A stretch of DNA of 64,000 nt from Sinimarinibacterium arenosum (GCF_005047655.1 NZ_SUKF01000006.1:282434-346433); one strand, 5' to 3'; counted from the stretch's first letter, positions 9,438 through 19,787 are shown. Notes: generated from the letters alone by a model not told the origin. A program made the numbers and translations.

Positions 9438-10769
9438 TCAGTCGTCGCGCATTTCCAGATTGCGGCTGAGCAGCAGCGCCACCAGCGTGCCGACGGCACC
9501 GGACAGCAGGTACAGACCGACGTAGCCGACGCCGAAATGCGCGGCGATGCTCAAGGCGACCAACGGGGCAAACGCCGCACCCAGCAACCAGGCGAAGTCG
9601 GAGGTCAGCACCGCGCCGCTGTAGCGGTAGCGGCTGGCAAAGCTGGAGTTGATCGCGCCGGCAGCCTGCGCATGCGTGAAACCCAGCAGCGCGAAGCCGA
9701 ACACGATGAACAGATAGGCACCGACCTTGGATCCGTGCAGGAACATTGGCAGCATGCCGGCGAGGCTGAACACGGCAATCAGCGCGGCGCCGATCGCGAG
9801 CGTCGCGCGGCGGCCGATACGATCGGCGACGACGCCGGAGGTCAGCATCGTCAGCGTGCCCAGGACCGCGCCGCAGGCCTGCACCAGCAGGTATTCGCTG
9901 ACATTGTCCTTGGTGAACAGCGTCGCCCAGGACAGCGGGAAGACCGTGACCAGATGAAACAGGGCAAAGCTGCCCAGCGGCGCGATCGAGCCCAGCACGA
10001 TGTTCCGGCCCTGTGTGCGCACCAGCTCGCCCAACGGCGACGGCACCAGTTCCAGCGACTTCAGCAGATGAGTGAACTCGGGGGTGGCGACCAACCGCAG
10101 ACGTGCGAACAGCGCGACGACGTTGATCGCAAACGCCACGTAGAACGGATAGCGCCAGCCCCACGACAGGAAGTCCGCCTCCGACAGCTGCATCGTCAGG
10201 TATGCGAACAGAGCGGCGGCGATCAGAAAGCCCAGCGGTGCGCCGAGCTGCGGAATCATCGCGTACCAGCCGCGGCGTCCGGCCGGCGCGTTGAGCGCCA
10301 GCAGCGACGGCAGACCGTCCCAGCTCCCCGCGATACCCAGGCCCTGCGCCACGCGCAGCAATGCCAGCGCCGCGACGGCAGCCATGCCGATGGTTTCGTA
10401 AGTCGGCAGAAAGGCGATGCCGGCGGTCGCGGTGCCGAGCATGAACAGCGCCACCGTCAGCTTGGTGCCACGGCCATAGCGCTTGTGGATGACCCGGAAC
10501 AGCAGCGAGCCGAAGGGCCGCGCGATAAACGCCAGCGAGAAGATCGCAAACGAGTACATCGTCGCGGTCTGCTCATCGACAAACGGAAAGAACACCCGTG
10601 GAAACACCAGTGCCGACGCGATGCCGAAAACAAAGAAGTCAAAAAACTCCGACAGACGGCCGATGATCACGCCGATGGCGATCTCGCCCGGCGCCACCGG
10701 CCCGTGGGACGTGGTCTGGCGTTCGTGACCGCTGGGCGCTGCGGCCGGTGAGGAAGATAGTGTCGACAT
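9438..10769 (-). CDS. MFS transporter, metabolite:H+ symporter (MHS) family
   Basis: A 12-helix inner-membrane secondary transporter of about 443 residues. The N-terminus carries the MHS-type segment GRLSEFFDFFVFG and then the MFS loop motif region ARPFGSLLFRVIHKRYGR. MHS members import organic acids, betaines or shikimate with protons; the substrate here is unknown. The ATG at 10769 is preferred over a longer frame (to 10865) because family similarity starts shortly after it. It is convergent with the ABC exporter and divergent from the cyo operon. Confidence 0.85.
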   Translation of the reverse strand: MSTLSSSPAAAPSGHERQTTSHGPVAPGEIAIGVIIGRLSEFFDFFVFGIASALVFPRVFFPFVDEQTATMYSFAIFSLAFIARPFGSLLFRVIHKRYGRGTKLTVALFMLGTATAGIAFLPTYETIGMAAVAALALLRVAQGLGIAGSWDGLPSLLALNAPAGRRGWYAMIPQLGAPLGFLIAAALFAYLTMQLSEADFLSWGWRYPFYVAFAINVVALFARLRLVATPEFTHLLKSLELVPSPLGELVRTQGRNIVLGSIAPLGSFALFHLVTVFPLSWATLFTKDNVSEYLLVQACGAVLGTLTMLTSGVVADRIGRRATLAIGAALIAVFSLAGMLPMFLHGSKVGAYLFIVFGFALLGFTHAQAAGAINSSFASRYRYSGAVLTSDFAWLLGAAFAPLVALSIAAHFGVGYVGLYLLSGAVGTLVALLLSRNLEMRDD

Positions 10770-10912
10770 TCCGCTCTCGGTGCTGATGGGCAGAAGAATA
10801 CTAGGATATGCAGGCGGCAAAGATCGCACGATCGGCGCGCGGCGGACATAGGACAAAACGTCCAATCGCGGTCTCGGGTCCGGCTGCTTAGAGTGGCGCC
10901 CCGGTTGTCCAT

Positions 10913-12010
10913 ATGCGTCGAGTCATGTCCGTAAGAACGCTACGCCAAGCGCCGTTGCTCCTGCTTCTGCTCCTTCTGTCAGGCTGCAAGGCCGTCGTCA
11001 TGAGTCCGTCCGGCGATGTCGCCGCACAGCAGCGCGATCTGATTGTCATCTCAACGATCCTGATGCTGCTGATCGTCGTCCCGGTGATGGTGATGACGGT
11101 GTGGTTCGCCTGGCGCTACCGCCACACCAACAAGGAAGCGACTTACACCCCGGAATGGAACCACTCGACGCCGTTCGAGCTGGTGATCTGGACCGCGCCG
11201 CTGCTGATCATCATCGCGCTCGGCGCGCTGACCTGGATCGGCACGCATCTGCTCGACCCCTACCGCCCGCTGGCACGCATCGACGCCCAGCGCGAACTGC
11301 CGGCGGACGTGAAGCCCCTGCGCGTACAGGTCGTGGCTCTGGACTGGAAATGGCTGTTCTTCTATCCGGACTACGGCATCGCCTCGGTCAACGAGATGGC
11401 GGCGCCGGTGGACGTGCCGATCAATTTCGAAATCACGGCTTCGACGGTGATGAACTCGTTCTTCGTGCCGGCGCTGGCGGGCCAGATCTACGCAATGCCC
11501 GGCATGCAGACCCAGCTGCACGCGATCATCAACGCACCCGGCGACTACGAAGGCTTTTCGGCCAACTACAGCGGCCACGGCTTCTCGCACATGCGCTTCC
11601 GCTTCGCGGGCATGAACGGTAACGACTTCGACCAGTGGGTCGATCAGGTCCGCGCCAGCGATCTGGCACTGAGCCGCGAAGAATACCTGCGCCTGGAGAA
11701 ACCCAGCGAGCGTGAACCCGTGCGCCACTACGGCAGCGCCGCGCCGGACCTGTTCAATGCCATCGTCAACCTCTGTGCCGACCCCAACAAGATGTGCATG
11801 CACGACATGATGGCGATCGATGCGCAGGGCGGCCTGGGTCTGGCCGGCATCTACAACGTCAAACAGCTGACCTACGACCGCGACCGTCGACGCGATGTCG
11901 AGAACCCCGCCGATTCTTACGTGCTGGCGATGTGCGCCGTGAACCCGCAGGCGCCAATGTCGCCGGCCGCCAGCGGTCCCCGCTACGGCTCCGCACGCCT
12001 GGAACCCTGA
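10913..12010 (+). CDS. cyoA: Cytochrome bo3-type ubiquinol oxidase subunit II
   Basis: The membrane-anchored periplasmic subunit of a quinol-oxidising heme-copper oxidase. It has a signal peptide with lipobox LLLLSGC, two membrane helices (about 42-65 and 87-110) and a cupredoxin-fold domain. The region matching E. coli CyoA reads [15 protein letters not shown], so the CuA cysteine pair of cytochrome c oxidases is absent and quinol is the expected donor. At 365 residues it is longer than E. coli CyoA, with a C-terminal extension. It is the first gene of cyoABCD. A second ATG at 10925 could also be the start. Confidence 0.93.
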   Translation: MRRVMSVRTLRQAPLLLLLLLLSGCKAVVMSPSGDVAAQQRDLIVISTILMLLIVVPVMVMTVWFAWRYRHTNKEATYTPEWNHSTPFELVIWTAPLLIIIALGALTWIGTHLLDPYRPLARIDAQRELPADVKPLRVQVVALDWKWLFFYPDYGIASVNEMAAPVDVPINFEITASTVMNSFFVPALAGQIYAMPGMQTQLHAIINAPGDYEGFSANYSGHGFSHMRFRFAGMNGNDFDQWVDQVRASDLALSREEYLRLEKPSEREPVRHYGSAAPDLFNAIVNLCADPNKMCMHDMMAIDAQGGLGLAGIYNVKQLTYDRDRRRDVENPADSYVLAMCAVNPQAPMSPAASGPRYGSARLEP

Positions 12011-12020
12011 TCCCACTCTG

Positions 12021-14042
12021 ATGCCGATGACTCAGATGCAAGACCGCTCCGACCTCATGCAATTCCTGTTCGGCCGCCTGAGCTGGAATTCGATTCCCTA
12101 CCACGAACCCATCATCGTCTGGACCTTCGTCGGCACCGCGGCGCTCGGCATGGCGGTGCTGGCCTGGATCACCAAGCAGCGCGCCTGGGGCACGCTGTGG
12201 AACGACTGGTTCTGCAGCATCGATCACAAGAAGATCGGTGTGATGTACATCGTGCTGGGCCTGATCATGATGCTGCGCGGCTTTGCCGACGCCATCATGA
12301 TGCGCGCGCAGCAGGCATTCGCCTTCGGCGATTCGATGGGCTATCTGCCGCCGCATCACTACGACCAGATCTTCACCGCCCACGGCGTGATCATGATCTT
12401 CTTCGTCGCGATGCCGTTCGTGACCGGCCTGATGAACTACGTGGTGCCGCTGCAGATCGGCGCTCGCGACGTCGCGTTCCCGTTCCTGAACAACTTCAGC
12501 TTCTGGATGACCACCGCCGGCGCCCTGCTGGTGATGCTGTCGCTGTTCATCGGCGAGTTCGCAATGACCGGATGGCTCGCGTACCCGCCGCTGTCGGGCG
12601 CTGCCTACAGTCCGGGCGTCGGCGTTGACTACTACATCTGGGGACTGCAGATCGCCGGTGTCGGCACGCTGCTGTCCGGCGTCAATCTGATCGTGACGAT
12701 CGTGAAGATGCGCGCGCCCGGCATGAGCCTGATGAAGATGCCGGTGTTCACCTGGACCGCGCTGTGCACCAACGTGCTGATCGTCGCCGCGTTCCCGATC
12801 CTGACCGCGGTGCTGGCCCTGCTGACGATGGACCGTTACGTCGGCACCAATTTCTTCACCAACGATTTCGGCGGCAACGCCATGATGTACGTGAACCTGA
12901 TCTGGATCTGGGGCCACCCCGAGGTCTACATCCTGATCCTGCCGATCTTCGGCGTGTTCTCCGAGATCGTGTCGACCTTCAGCGGCAAGCGCCTGTTCGG
13001 TTACAGCTCGATGGTCTACGCCACCGTCTGCATCACGATCCTGTCGTATCTGGTGTGGCTGCATCACTTCTTCACGATGGGCTCGGGCGCCAGCGTGAAC
13101 TCGTTCTTCGGCATCACCACGATGATCATCTCGATCCCGACCGGGGCAAAGATGTTCAACTGGCTGTTCACGATGTACCGCGGCCGCATCCGCTTTGACG
13201 TGCCGATGCTGTGGACGATGGGCTTCATGCTGACCTTCGTCGGCGGCGGCATGACCGGTGTGCTGCTGGCGGTGCCGCCGGCGGATTTCGTGTTGCACAA
13301 CAGCCTGTTCCTGATCGCGCATTTCCATCACGTGATCATCGGTGGCGTCGTGTTCGGCACCTTCGCCGGCATCAATTTCTGGTTCCCGAAGGTCACCGGC
13401 TTCAGTCTCGACGAGTTCTGGGGCAAGGTCTCGTTCTGGTTCTGGATCGTCGGCTTCTACCTCGCCTTCATGCCGCTGTACGTGCTCGGCCTGATGGGCG
13501 TGACCCGCCGCATGAGCCACTTCACCGATCCCAGTCTGCAGATCTGGTTCCAGATCGCCGCGGTCGGCGGTGTCCTGGTCGGACTCGGCATCCTCGCCTT
13601 CATCGTGCAGCTGGTCGTCAGCATCCGCCGGCGTCATGAACTGCGCGACGAAAGTGGCGATCCGTGGAACGGCCGCACGCTGGAATGGTCGACCTCGTCG
13701 CCGCCGCCGGCCTACAACTTCGCCTTCACTCCGCGCGTGCACGACCAGGATGCGTGGTGGGATATGAAGCAGCGCGGCTACCGGCGTCCGGAAACCGACT
13801 TCGTGCCGGTGCACATGCCGAAGAACACCGCCGCCGGCATCGTGCTCGCGGGCATCAGCATGATCTGCGGATTCGGATTGATCTGGCACATCTGGTGGCT
13901 GGCCGGCTTGGCCTTCCTGTCGCTGGTGTTCGGAGCAATCCTGCACAGCTTCAACTACAACCGTGACTATCACATCCCCGCGGACGAAGTAACGCGTGTC
14001 GAACAGGCGCGCACGCAACAGCTCGCCACGCTGCAGGCTTGA
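12021..14042 (+). CDS. cyoB: Cytochrome bo3-type ubiquinol oxidase subunit I
   Basis: The catalytic, proton-pumping subunit with about 15 membrane helices and 673 residues. Visible ligands include the low-spin heme His in [11 protein letters not shown], the CuB His and cross-linked Tyr in WGHPEVYI, the CuB pair in WLHHFF, and the heme ligands in [13 protein letters not shown]. It reduces oxygen to water at the inner membrane. Ten bp separate it from cyoA, and its stop TGA overlaps the cyoC ATG, which indicates translational coupling. Confidence 0.96.
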   Translation: MPMTQMQDRSDLMQFLFGRLSWNSIPYHEPIIVWTFVGTAALGMAVLAWITKQRAWGTLWNDWFCSIDHKKIGVMYIVLGLIMMLRGFADAIMMRAQQAFAFGDSMGYLPPHHYDQIFTAHGVIMIFFVAMPFVTGLMNYVVPLQIGARDVAFPFLNNFSFWMTTAGALLVMLSLFIGEFAMTGWLAYPPLSGAAYSPGVGVDYYIWGLQIAGVGTLLSGVNLIVTIVKMRAPGMSLMKMPVFTWTALCTNVLIVAAFPILTAVLALLTMDRYVGTNFFTNDFGGNAMMYVNLIWIWGHPEVYILILPIFGVFSEIVSTFSGKRLFGYSSMVYATVCITILSYLVWLHHFFTMGSGASVNSFFGITTMIISIPTGAKMFNWLFTMYRGRIRFDVPMLWTMGFMLTFVGGGMTGVLLAVPPADFVLHNSLFLIAHFHHVIIGGVVFGTFAGINFWFPKVTGFSLDEFWGKVSFWFWIVGFYLAFMPLYVLGLMGVTRRMSHFTDPSLQIWFQIAAVGGVLVGLGILAFIVQLVVSIRRRHELRDESGDPWNGRTLEWSTSSPPPAYNFAFTPRVHDQDAWWDMKQRGYRRPETDFVPVHMPKNTAAGIVLAGISMICGFGLIWHIWWLAGLAFLSLVFGAILHSFNYNRDYHIPADEVTRVEQARTQQLATLQA

Positions 14043-14686
14043 TGACCATGAGCACACACGCAATGTCCGCTAACGCCGCAACCTCCGGCGCGCACGCAGA
14101 CGAGTTCATCGTCCGTGAGGATCATCATCCCGAAAACGGGACGATGCTCGGCTTCTGGCTGTACCTGATGAGCGACTGCCTCATCTTCGCCGTGCTGTTC
14201 GCAATCTACGGCGTGGTCGGCAGCAACTACGCCGCCGGTCCGTCACCGGCGGACCTGTTCGACCTCGACATCGTCGCGGTCAACACCGCGATGCTGCTGC
14301 TGTCGTCGATCACCTACGGCTTCGCGATGCTGGAGATGGCGCGCAAGCGCACCCAGATGACACTGATCTGGCTCGCGATCACCGGTGTGTTCGGCCTGTG
14401 CTTCATCGGCATCGAACTGTACGAGTTCCACCACCTGATCCACATCGGCGCCGGCCCGCAGCGCAGCGCATTCCTGTCGGCGTTCTTCACGCTGGTCGGC
14501 ACGCACGGCCTGCATGTGAGCTTCGGCCTGATCTGGCTGGTCACGCTGATGACGCAGGTGCGCAAGCACGGCCTCACCACCGAGAACCGCCGTCGCCTGA
14601 GCTGCCTGAGCCTGTTCTGGCATTTCCTCGACGTCATCTGGATCGGCGTCTTCACCTTCGTTTACCTGATGGGAGTGCTGCGATGA
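14042..14686 (+). CDS. cyoC: Cytochrome bo3-type ubiquinol oxidase subunit III
   Basis: A five-helix membrane subunit of 214 residues that stabilises subunits I and II. The start at 14042 overlaps the cyoB stop in a TGATG arrangement; an upstream TTG at 14039 is less likely. Typical segments are the GFWLYLMSDCLIFAVLF helix and the HGLHVSFGLIWL region. It ends in an ATGA overlap with cyoD. Confidence 0.94.
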   Translation: MTMSTHAMSANAATSGAHADEFIVREDHHPENGTMLGFWLYLMSDCLIFAVLFAIYGVVGSNYAAGPSPADLFDLDIVAVNTAMLLLSSITYGFAMLEMARKRTQMTLIWLAITGVFGLCFIGIELYEFHHLIHIGAGPQRSAFLSAFFTLVGTHGLHVSFGLIWLVTLMTQVRKHGLTTENRRRLSCLSLFWHFLDVIWIGVFTFVYLMGVLR

Positions 14687-15105
14687 GCACCGTCAATCCG
14701 CATCTCGACGCGCATGGCGAAGACACGCGCAATTTTCATGGTCATGACGACGGTCACGGTGACGGACACGGCGAAGCGCACGGCAGCTTCAAGGGTTACC
14801 TCACCGGCTTTCTGCTGTCGGTGGTGCTGACGGCGATCCCGTTCTGGCTGGTGATGGAAGAAGTGCTGCCGAGCAAGCAGCTCACCGTCGTCATCGTCCT
14901 GGCGTTCGCGCTGGTGCAGGTGCTGGTGCACATGGTGTACTTCCTGCACATGAACACGCAGTCCGAGGGCGGCTGGAACATGCTGGCGCTGATCTTCACG
15001 CTGATCCTCGTCGTGATCACCTTCGCCGGCTCGCTGTGGGTCATGTATCACATGAACGAGAACATGATGCCGCTCAGCGTGCATGAGGCGAAGAACCTGC
15101 CATAA
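14683..15105 (+). CDS. cyoD: Cytochrome bo3-type ubiquinol oxidase subunit IV
   Basis: A small membrane subunit of 140 residues with three helices. It has a His/Asp/Gly-rich N-terminal extension (about residues 8-33) before the first helix, which is unusual in density and could bind metal weakly. The characteristic VHMVYFLHMN segment is present. It starts inside the cyoC stop (ATGA). No cyoE heme O synthase follows; the next gene is SURF1-like. Confidence 0.92.
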   Translation: MSTVNPHLDAHGEDTRNFHGHDDGHGDGHGEAHGSFKGYLTGFLLSVVLTAIPFWLVMEEVLPSKQLTVVIVLAFALVQVLVHMVYFLHMNTQSEGGWNMLALIFTLILVVITFAGSLWVMYHMNENMMPLSVHEAKNLP

Positions 15106-15117
15106 GCAGGCGCGTGC

Positions 15118-15858
15118 ATGAGCACGGCGACGCCCCGACCGTCATCGATCCCACGCCTGCTGGCTTTCGGCGGCGTGCTGCTGGCGTTGTTCGTGCTCTT
15201 CATGGCGCTGGGTCACTGGCAGGTGCAGCGTCGCGCCTGGAAGCTGGAACTGATCGAGCAGGTTGAGCGTTACCAGACCGCCGAACCCGAAGCCGCGCCA
15301 CCACCCGCGCAGTGGCCCAAGATCGGCAAGGCCGACGAGTACCGCCGGATCACTCTGGGCGGCGTGTTCGAGCACGCACGCGAGACCTGTGTTCAGGCCG
15401 TGACCGTGCAGGGCCCCGGCTACTGGGTTCTCACCCCGCTACAGACGACGGACGGAACGCGCGTTCTGATCAATCGCGGCTTCGTCGATCAAGAGCACTG
15501 CGAAGCCGCAACACGCACCGGCGGGCAGATCGACGGTCCGGTGACGGTCGTCGGCCGCCTGCGCCTGAGCGAACCCAAAGGCGGCTTCCTGCGCGATAAC
15601 GATCCGGTCGCAAACCGCTGGTACTCACGCGATGTCGCGCAGATCGCAGCGGCGCGCGGTCTCGATCCGGCTCAGGCGGCCCCCTACTTCATCGATGCCG
15701 AGGCCAGCGTTGCCGGCGGACCGGTTGGCGGGCTGACCGTGATCCACTTCCGCAATCACCACCTCGGCTATGCGCTGACCTGGTACGGGCTCGCTGCGAT
15801 GGTGGCCTTGGCCGCGGCGATTATCGCGCGGCGCGAGTGGCGTCTGCGGCACCAATAA
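15118..15858 (+). CDS. SURF1-family oxidase assembly protein
   Basis: A membrane protein with N-terminal (about 14-32) and C-terminal (about 215-235) helices enclosing a periplasmic domain, the classic SURF1 architecture. Family segments include LGHWQVQRRAWK, GYWVLTPL, VLINRGFV and the C-terminal HFRNHHLGYALTWYGLA. SURF1 proteins help insert heme a into oxidase subunit I. Here the gene follows cyoABCD after only 12 bp, so it probably serves maturation of this oxidase. The length of 246 residues is normal. Confidence 0.9.
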   Translation: MSTATPRPSSIPRLLAFGGVLLALFVLFMALGHWQVQRRAWKLELIEQVERYQTAEPEAAPPPAQWPKIGKADEYRRITLGGVFEHARETCVQAVTVQGPGYWVLTPLQTTDGTRVLINRGFVDQEHCEAATRTGGQIDGPVTVVGRLRLSEPKGGFLRDNDPVANRWYSRDVAQIAAARGLDPAQAAPYFIDAEASVAGGPVGGLTVIHFRNHHLGYALTWYGLAAMVALAAAIIARREWRLRHQ

Positions 15859-15881
15859 GGCCCTTCCGCTACGATGCGCTG

Positions 15882-17222
15882 ATGGCCTCCATTTACTCCA
15901 TGGCCCACCTGCGTACGGGCGCCAGCGGCGAGGCAACTGCCTCGCAGAACATGCTGCAGCTGATCCAGCTGCGCTGGATTGCCGTGTTCGGGCAAATCAC
16001 CACGATCACCTTCGTCGATCTGGTGCTGCAGATCCCACTGCCGCTGCTGGACATGGCACTGGTGATCAGCGGGTTGATCGCCCTGAATCTGTTCAGCCTG
16101 TTCCGCCCGCGGCGGCGCCACCCGGTGCGCAACGGCGACCTGATGGCCGGCCTGATGGTCGACGTCGCCGCCCTGACCGCCCTGTTGTATCTGAGCGGCG
16201 GCGCCACCAATCCCTTCGTGTTCCTGTACCTGATCCAGGTCACGCTGGGCGCGGTGCTGCTCGAAGCGTGGTCGACCTGGACGCTGGTCGGTGTGACCAG
16301 TCTCTGCTTCGCCGGCCTCACCCACTTCTATGTGCCGCTGGCGCTGCCCGATCCGCAGCCGGATGATCTGTTCCAGCTGCACATCATCGGCATGCTGATC
16401 TGTTTCGTCATGGACGTGACGCTGCTGGTGACCTTCATGACGCGCATCAACGCCAACCTGCGGCGGCGCGATGCGCGACTGGCGAACCTGCGCCAGCGTG
16501 CGGCCGAGGAGGACCACATCGTGCGCATGGGCCTGCTCGCGTCCGGCGCCGCACACGAACTCGGAACGCCACTGTCGACCTTGTCGGTCATCCTGGGCGA
16601 CTGGCGCCACATGCCGGTCTTCCGCGCGGACCCCGAGTTGCTTGACGAAATCGCCGACATGGAAGCCGAAGTGCGTCGCTGCAAGAGCATCGTAACCGGC
16701 ATCCTGATGTCGGCCGGCGAAGCGCGTGGCGAAACCACCGAACTGACCACGCTTCGTCACTTTCTCGATGAGCTGGTCGAAGAATGGCGCAGTTCGCGGC
16801 CCGTCGAGGATCTGGACTACACGCTCGAAGAAGCCAACGACGAGCAGGCCTGTCTGGACTCTCCGATCGTCTCGGACTCCGCGCTCAAGCAGGTCATCCA
16901 TACCGTGCTCGACAACGCGCTGGAAGCATCCCCGCAATGGGTCGGCCTGGCGATCTTCTGCGATCACGGCACGCTGTCACTGACCGTGCGCGATCGCGGT
17001 CCGGGCTTCGCGCCGGAAATGCTCGGCCAGATCGGCAAGCCGTACCAGTCGACCAAGGGCCGTCCCGGTGGCGGGCTCGGCCTGTTCCTGGTCGTCAATG
17101 TCTTGCGCAAGCTGGGCGGCCGGGTCAGCGCAGGCAACAGCCCTGAAGGCGGCGCCGTCGTATCCTTGTTCCTGCCGGTGTCGGCACTGTCCATCGAGGG
17201 AGACGATGAATCCGCAAGCTGA
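15882..17222 (+). CDS. RegB/PrrB-like redox sensor histidine kinase
   Basis: A membrane histidine kinase of about 446 residues. Six membrane segments occupy roughly residues 25-190. The H-box is SGAAHELGTPLSTLSVI. A Cys in the segment EVRRCKSIV lies where RegB proteins have their redox-active cysteine. The catalytic domain has the N-box DNALEASP and glycine boxes DRGPGFAP and GGGLGLFL. RegB kinases sense quinone or thiol redox state and control respiratory genes, which fits the position beside cyoABCD. I chose ATG 15882 because the longer frame overlaps the preceding gene. It overlaps regA by 17 bp. Confidence 0.88.
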   Translation: MASIYSMAHLRTGASGEATASQNMLQLIQLRWIAVFGQITTITFVDLVLQIPLPLLDMALVISGLIALNLFSLFRPRRRHPVRNGDLMAGLMVDVAALTALLYLSGGATNPFVFLYLIQVTLGAVLLEAWSTWTLVGVTSLCFAGLTHFYVPLALPDPQPDDLFQLHIIGMLICFVMDVTLLVTFMTRINANLRRRDARLANLRQRAAEEDHIVRMGLLASGAAHELGTPLSTLSVILGDWRHMPVFRADPELLDEIADMEAEVRRCKSIVTGILMSAGEARGETTELTTLRHFLDELVEEWRSSRPVEDLDYTLEEANDEQACLDSPIVSDSALKQVIHTVLDNALEASPQWVGLAIFCDHGTLSLTVRDRGPGFAPEMLGQIGKPYQSTKGRPGGGLGLFLVVNVLRKLGGRVSAGNSPEGGAVVSLFLPVSALSIEGDDESAS

Positions 17223-17748
17223 ACGCCTGCTGTTGATCGTCGAGGACGACGCAGCTTTTGCGCGCACACTGAAACGCTCGTTCGAACGGCGCGACTACCG
17301 CGTGCTGCTGGCCAACGGCCCCGACGAAGTGCGGTCGTTGCTGGAACAGGCATCGCCGCAATTCGCCGTGGTCGATCTCAAACTCGGCAATGCGTCCGGC
17401 CTGTCGGTGGTGCAGCAGCTCAATGCACACGACGCCGAGATGATGATCGTCGTGCTCACGGGGTTTGCCAGCATTGCGACCGCGGTCGAGGCGATCAAAC
17501 TGGGCGCCTGCAATTACCTGGTCAAGCCATCCAACACCGACGATATCGAGGCCGCGTTCAACAACGAGCCCGCTGATACCGCCTTGCCGCAGGCCGGCAC
17601 GCGTCCAACCTCGATCAAGACGCTGGAGATGGAGCGCATCCACGCGATGCTGGCCGAGACTGACTTCAACATCTCCGAAGCCGCACGCCGCCTCGGCATG
17701 CATCGGCGCACGCTGGCACGCAAGCTGGCCAAACGCTGGGTGCCCTAG
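17206..17748 (+). CDS. RegA/PrrA/ActR-like response regulator
   Basis: A 180-residue regulator with a receiver domain (acidic pocket IVEDD, phospho-acceptor Asp in VVDLKLG, conserved Lys in YLVKPS) and a short Fis-type helix-turn-helix (SEAARRLGMHRRTLARKLAK). The C-terminal helix matches RegA proteins very closely. Together with the overlapping kinase gene it should adjust expression of respiratory genes, plausibly cyoABCD. The start is within the kinase's last codons, behind a GAGGGAGA site. Confidence 0.9.
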   Translation: MNPQAERLLLIVEDDAAFARTLKRSFERRDYRVLLANGPDEVRSLLEQASPQFAVVDLKLGNASGLSVVQQLNAHDAEMMIVVLTGFASIATAVEAIKLGACNYLVKPSNTDDIEAAFNNEPADTALPQAGTRPTSIKTLEMERIHAMLAETDFNISEAARRLGMHRRTLARKLAKRWVP

Positions 17749-17760
17749 GCACCCCCGGAC

Positions 17761-18615
17761 TTACAGCGGCTGCGCCGCGAAGGTGTCGCATTGCTGCAGG
17801 CTGCCGGAGGCGAAGCCGCGCTGGAACCAGCGCACGCGCTGAGCGGAGGTGCCATGCGTAAAGGCGTCCGGCACCACCTGTCCGCGCGCCTGCTTCTGCA
17901 GGCGGTCATCGCCAATCGCGGTCGCGGTATTCAGCGCTTCCTCGACATCACCGGCTTCCAGCCACTGATGACGCTGCTGGGCGTGATAGGCCCAGACACC
18001 CGCCAGGCAATCGGCCTGCAGTTCCTGGCGCACCAGCAGACCGCCGTCACCCTCCACCGTCTGCCCGCTGCGCCGCGCCTGATTGACCCGGGCTGAAACC
18101 CCGAGCAGGGTCTGCACGTGGTGACCGACTTCGTGCGCAATCACATAGGCGTCGGCGAAATCGCCACCGCCGCCGAGCTTGCGCGTCATGTCATCGAAGA
18201 AGCTGGTATCGAGATAGACCTGATGATCGCCTGGACAGTAGAACGGTCCGCTGGCGCTGGTCGCGCCGCCGCATGCGGACCGCACGCTGCCGGAAAACAG
18301 GATCAGTCGCGGTTGCTCGTAGCGCTCGCCGCGTTGCTGAAAGATCGCGCCCCAGACGTCCTCGGTCTCGCCGAGGATCGCACTGACGAAGTCGCCGGCT
18401 TCATCGTTGACCGGCGCGGACGGGGACGTCGCTGCGGGAGCGCTCTGACTGATCTGATCGATCAAGCCCAGCATTTCCATCGGATTCTTGCCCAGCAGCA
18501 GCGACAGTACGATCACCACCCCGATGCCGCCCAGCCCCAGGCGCCCGACACCGCCGCCGCCGCGACCGCGGCGGTCCTGCACATTGCTGCTGCGACGCCC
18601 CTGCTTCCAGTCCAT
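17761..18615 (-). CDS. Neutral zinc metallopeptidase (YpfJ family)
   Basis: A predicted single-pass inner-membrane metallopeptidase of 284 residues. It has a basic, glycine-rich N-terminus, a membrane segment (about 27-45), and a periplasmic domain with the zinc motif HEVGHHVQ. A further conserved segment is DCLAGVWAYHA. The ATG at 18615 fits the family start (DWKQGRRSSNV); the frame continues upstream without similarity. Substrates are unknown for this family. It is convergent with the RegA gene, 12 bp away. Confidence 0.88.
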   Translation of the reverse strand: MDWKQGRRSSNVQDRRGRGGGGVGRLGLGGIGVVIVLSLLLGKNPMEMLGLIDQISQSAPAATSPSAPVNDEAGDFVSAILGETEDVWGAIFQQRGERYEQPRLILFSGSVRSACGGATSASGPFYCPGDHQVYLDTSFFDDMTRKLGGGGDFADAYVIAHEVGHHVQTLLGVSARVNQARRSGQTVEGDGGLLVRQELQADCLAGVWAYHAQQRHQWLEAGDVEEALNTATAIGDDRLQKQARGQVVPDAFTHGTSAQRVRWFQRGFASGSLQQCDTFAAQPL

Positions 18616-18753
18616 CGTTGACTTCCGGTGCCGATGATTCCGCGCAGTCTGTCGCAAAACGACGGCTAGCAGGTCCTTGTGCGGCGAATCCTGGGTGACG
18701 CCGCGATACAGCACTGGCCTAATAGCGCGTCTTCACGAATCCAGGCCTACGCC

Positions 18754-18900
18754 ATGACCCTAACGCTGCAATTCGAACCAATCCCGGTACTTTCCCTGAT
18801 CGGCGGCATCGCGATCCTGCTGCGGCCGCGATTGCTCAACTATATCGTTGCGATCTACCTGATCGCGGTGGGCCTGATCGGCATCCTGCACCTTCACTGA
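18754..18900 (+). CDS. DUF3096 small membrane protein
   Basis: A 48-residue peptide with two hydrophobic segments separated by the motif RPRLLNYIVAIYLI, which is the hallmark of DUF3096. It probably sits in the inner membrane as a hairpin. No function is known for the family. The longer upstream in-frame extension (to 18679) has no similarity, so the ATG at 18754 is used. Confidence 0.82.
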   Translation: MTLTLQFEPIPVLSLIGGIAILLRPRLLNYIVAIYLIAVGLIGILHLH

Positions 18901-18920
18901 ATGCCGATCAGGCAAGTCGC

Positions 18921-19697
18921 CTACTTCTCGACGAAGGCGCGTTCGATCACGTAGTCGCCCGGCGTGCCGATATGCGGCGAGATCACGAAGCCGCGGGCGT
19001 CGAGCATGCGCTGGGTGTCGGCGAGCATGGTCGGGCTGCCGCAGATCATCGCGCGATCCACCGCCGGGTCCAGCGGCGGCAGCCCGATGTCGTCGAACAG
19101 CTTGCCGGACTCGATCAGATCGGTCAGGCGCCCACGGTTGCGGTAGGGTTCGCGCGTCACCGTCGGGTAGTAGATGAACTTGTCCCGCATCATCGCGCCG
19201 AACAGCTCGTCATTCGGCAACGTCTGCGTCAGGTATTCCTCATAGGCCAGCTCGCTGACCCGGCGCACGCCGTGAACCAGCACGACCTTCTCGAAGCGCT
19301 CGTACATGTCCGGGTCCTTGACCAGGCTCAGGAACGGCGCCAGCCCGGTACCGGTACTGAACAGGTACAGATGCTTGCCGGGCTTCAGGTCGTCCAGCAG
19401 CAGCGTCCCGGTCGGCTTGCGGCTGACCAGAATCTCCTGCCCCGGCCGCACGTTCTGCAACAGCGAGGTCAACGGGCCGCCCGGCACCTTGATGCTGAAG
19501 AACTCCATGTGGTCTTCGTGATTCGCGCTGGCGATGCTGTAGGCGCGCATCAGCGGTCGTCCCTGTACTTCCAGACCGATCATCACGAACTGGCCGTTAC
19601 GGAACCGCAACGCCGGATCGCGGGTGGTGCGGAAGCTGAACAGCGAATCGTTCCAGTGCTGCACGCTCAGAATCTGTTCGGTACCAATAGCGGCCAT
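18921..19697 (-). CDS. fpr: Ferredoxin/flavodoxin--NADP+ reductase
   Basis: A 258-residue soluble FAD enzyme that exchanges electrons between NADP(H) and ferredoxin or flavodoxin. The FAD-binding motif is RAYSIAS, followed by the phosphate-binding loop region KVPGGPLTSLLQN. The NADP domain has GTGLAPFLS and CGSPTML. The C-terminus EKAFVEK-like ending (ERAFVEK) is typical of bacterial Fpr of the short type. Such an enzyme could supply electrons to the rubredoxin or ferredoxin systems elsewhere in the window, but no direct link is visible. Confidence 0.92.
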   Translation of the reverse strand: MAAIGTEQILSVQHWNDSLFSFRTTRDPALRFRNGQFVMIGLEVQGRPLMRAYSIASANHEDHMEFFSIKVPGGPLTSLLQNVRPGQEILVSRKPTGTLLLDDLKPGKHLYLFSTGTGLAPFLSLVKDPDMYERFEKVVLVHGVRRVSELAYEEYLTQTLPNDELFGAMMRDKFIYYPTVTREPYRNRGRLTDLIESGKLFDDIGLPPLDPAVDRAMICGSPTMLADTQRMLDARGFVISPHIGTPGDYVIERAFVEK

Positions 19698-19787
19698 GTG
19701 AGTTCACTCGAATCCAATGAGACGGCGCCGGTATTGCGCCGGCCGGCTATGCTAATCAGCCAACGGCAGCAATGCGCGCATATCGTT

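Noticed and set aside
11859..14063. 734-codon open frame opposite cyoB
   Set aside because: His/Asp/Gln-rich shadow of a conserved oxidase gene; composition mirrors the codons of membrane helices.
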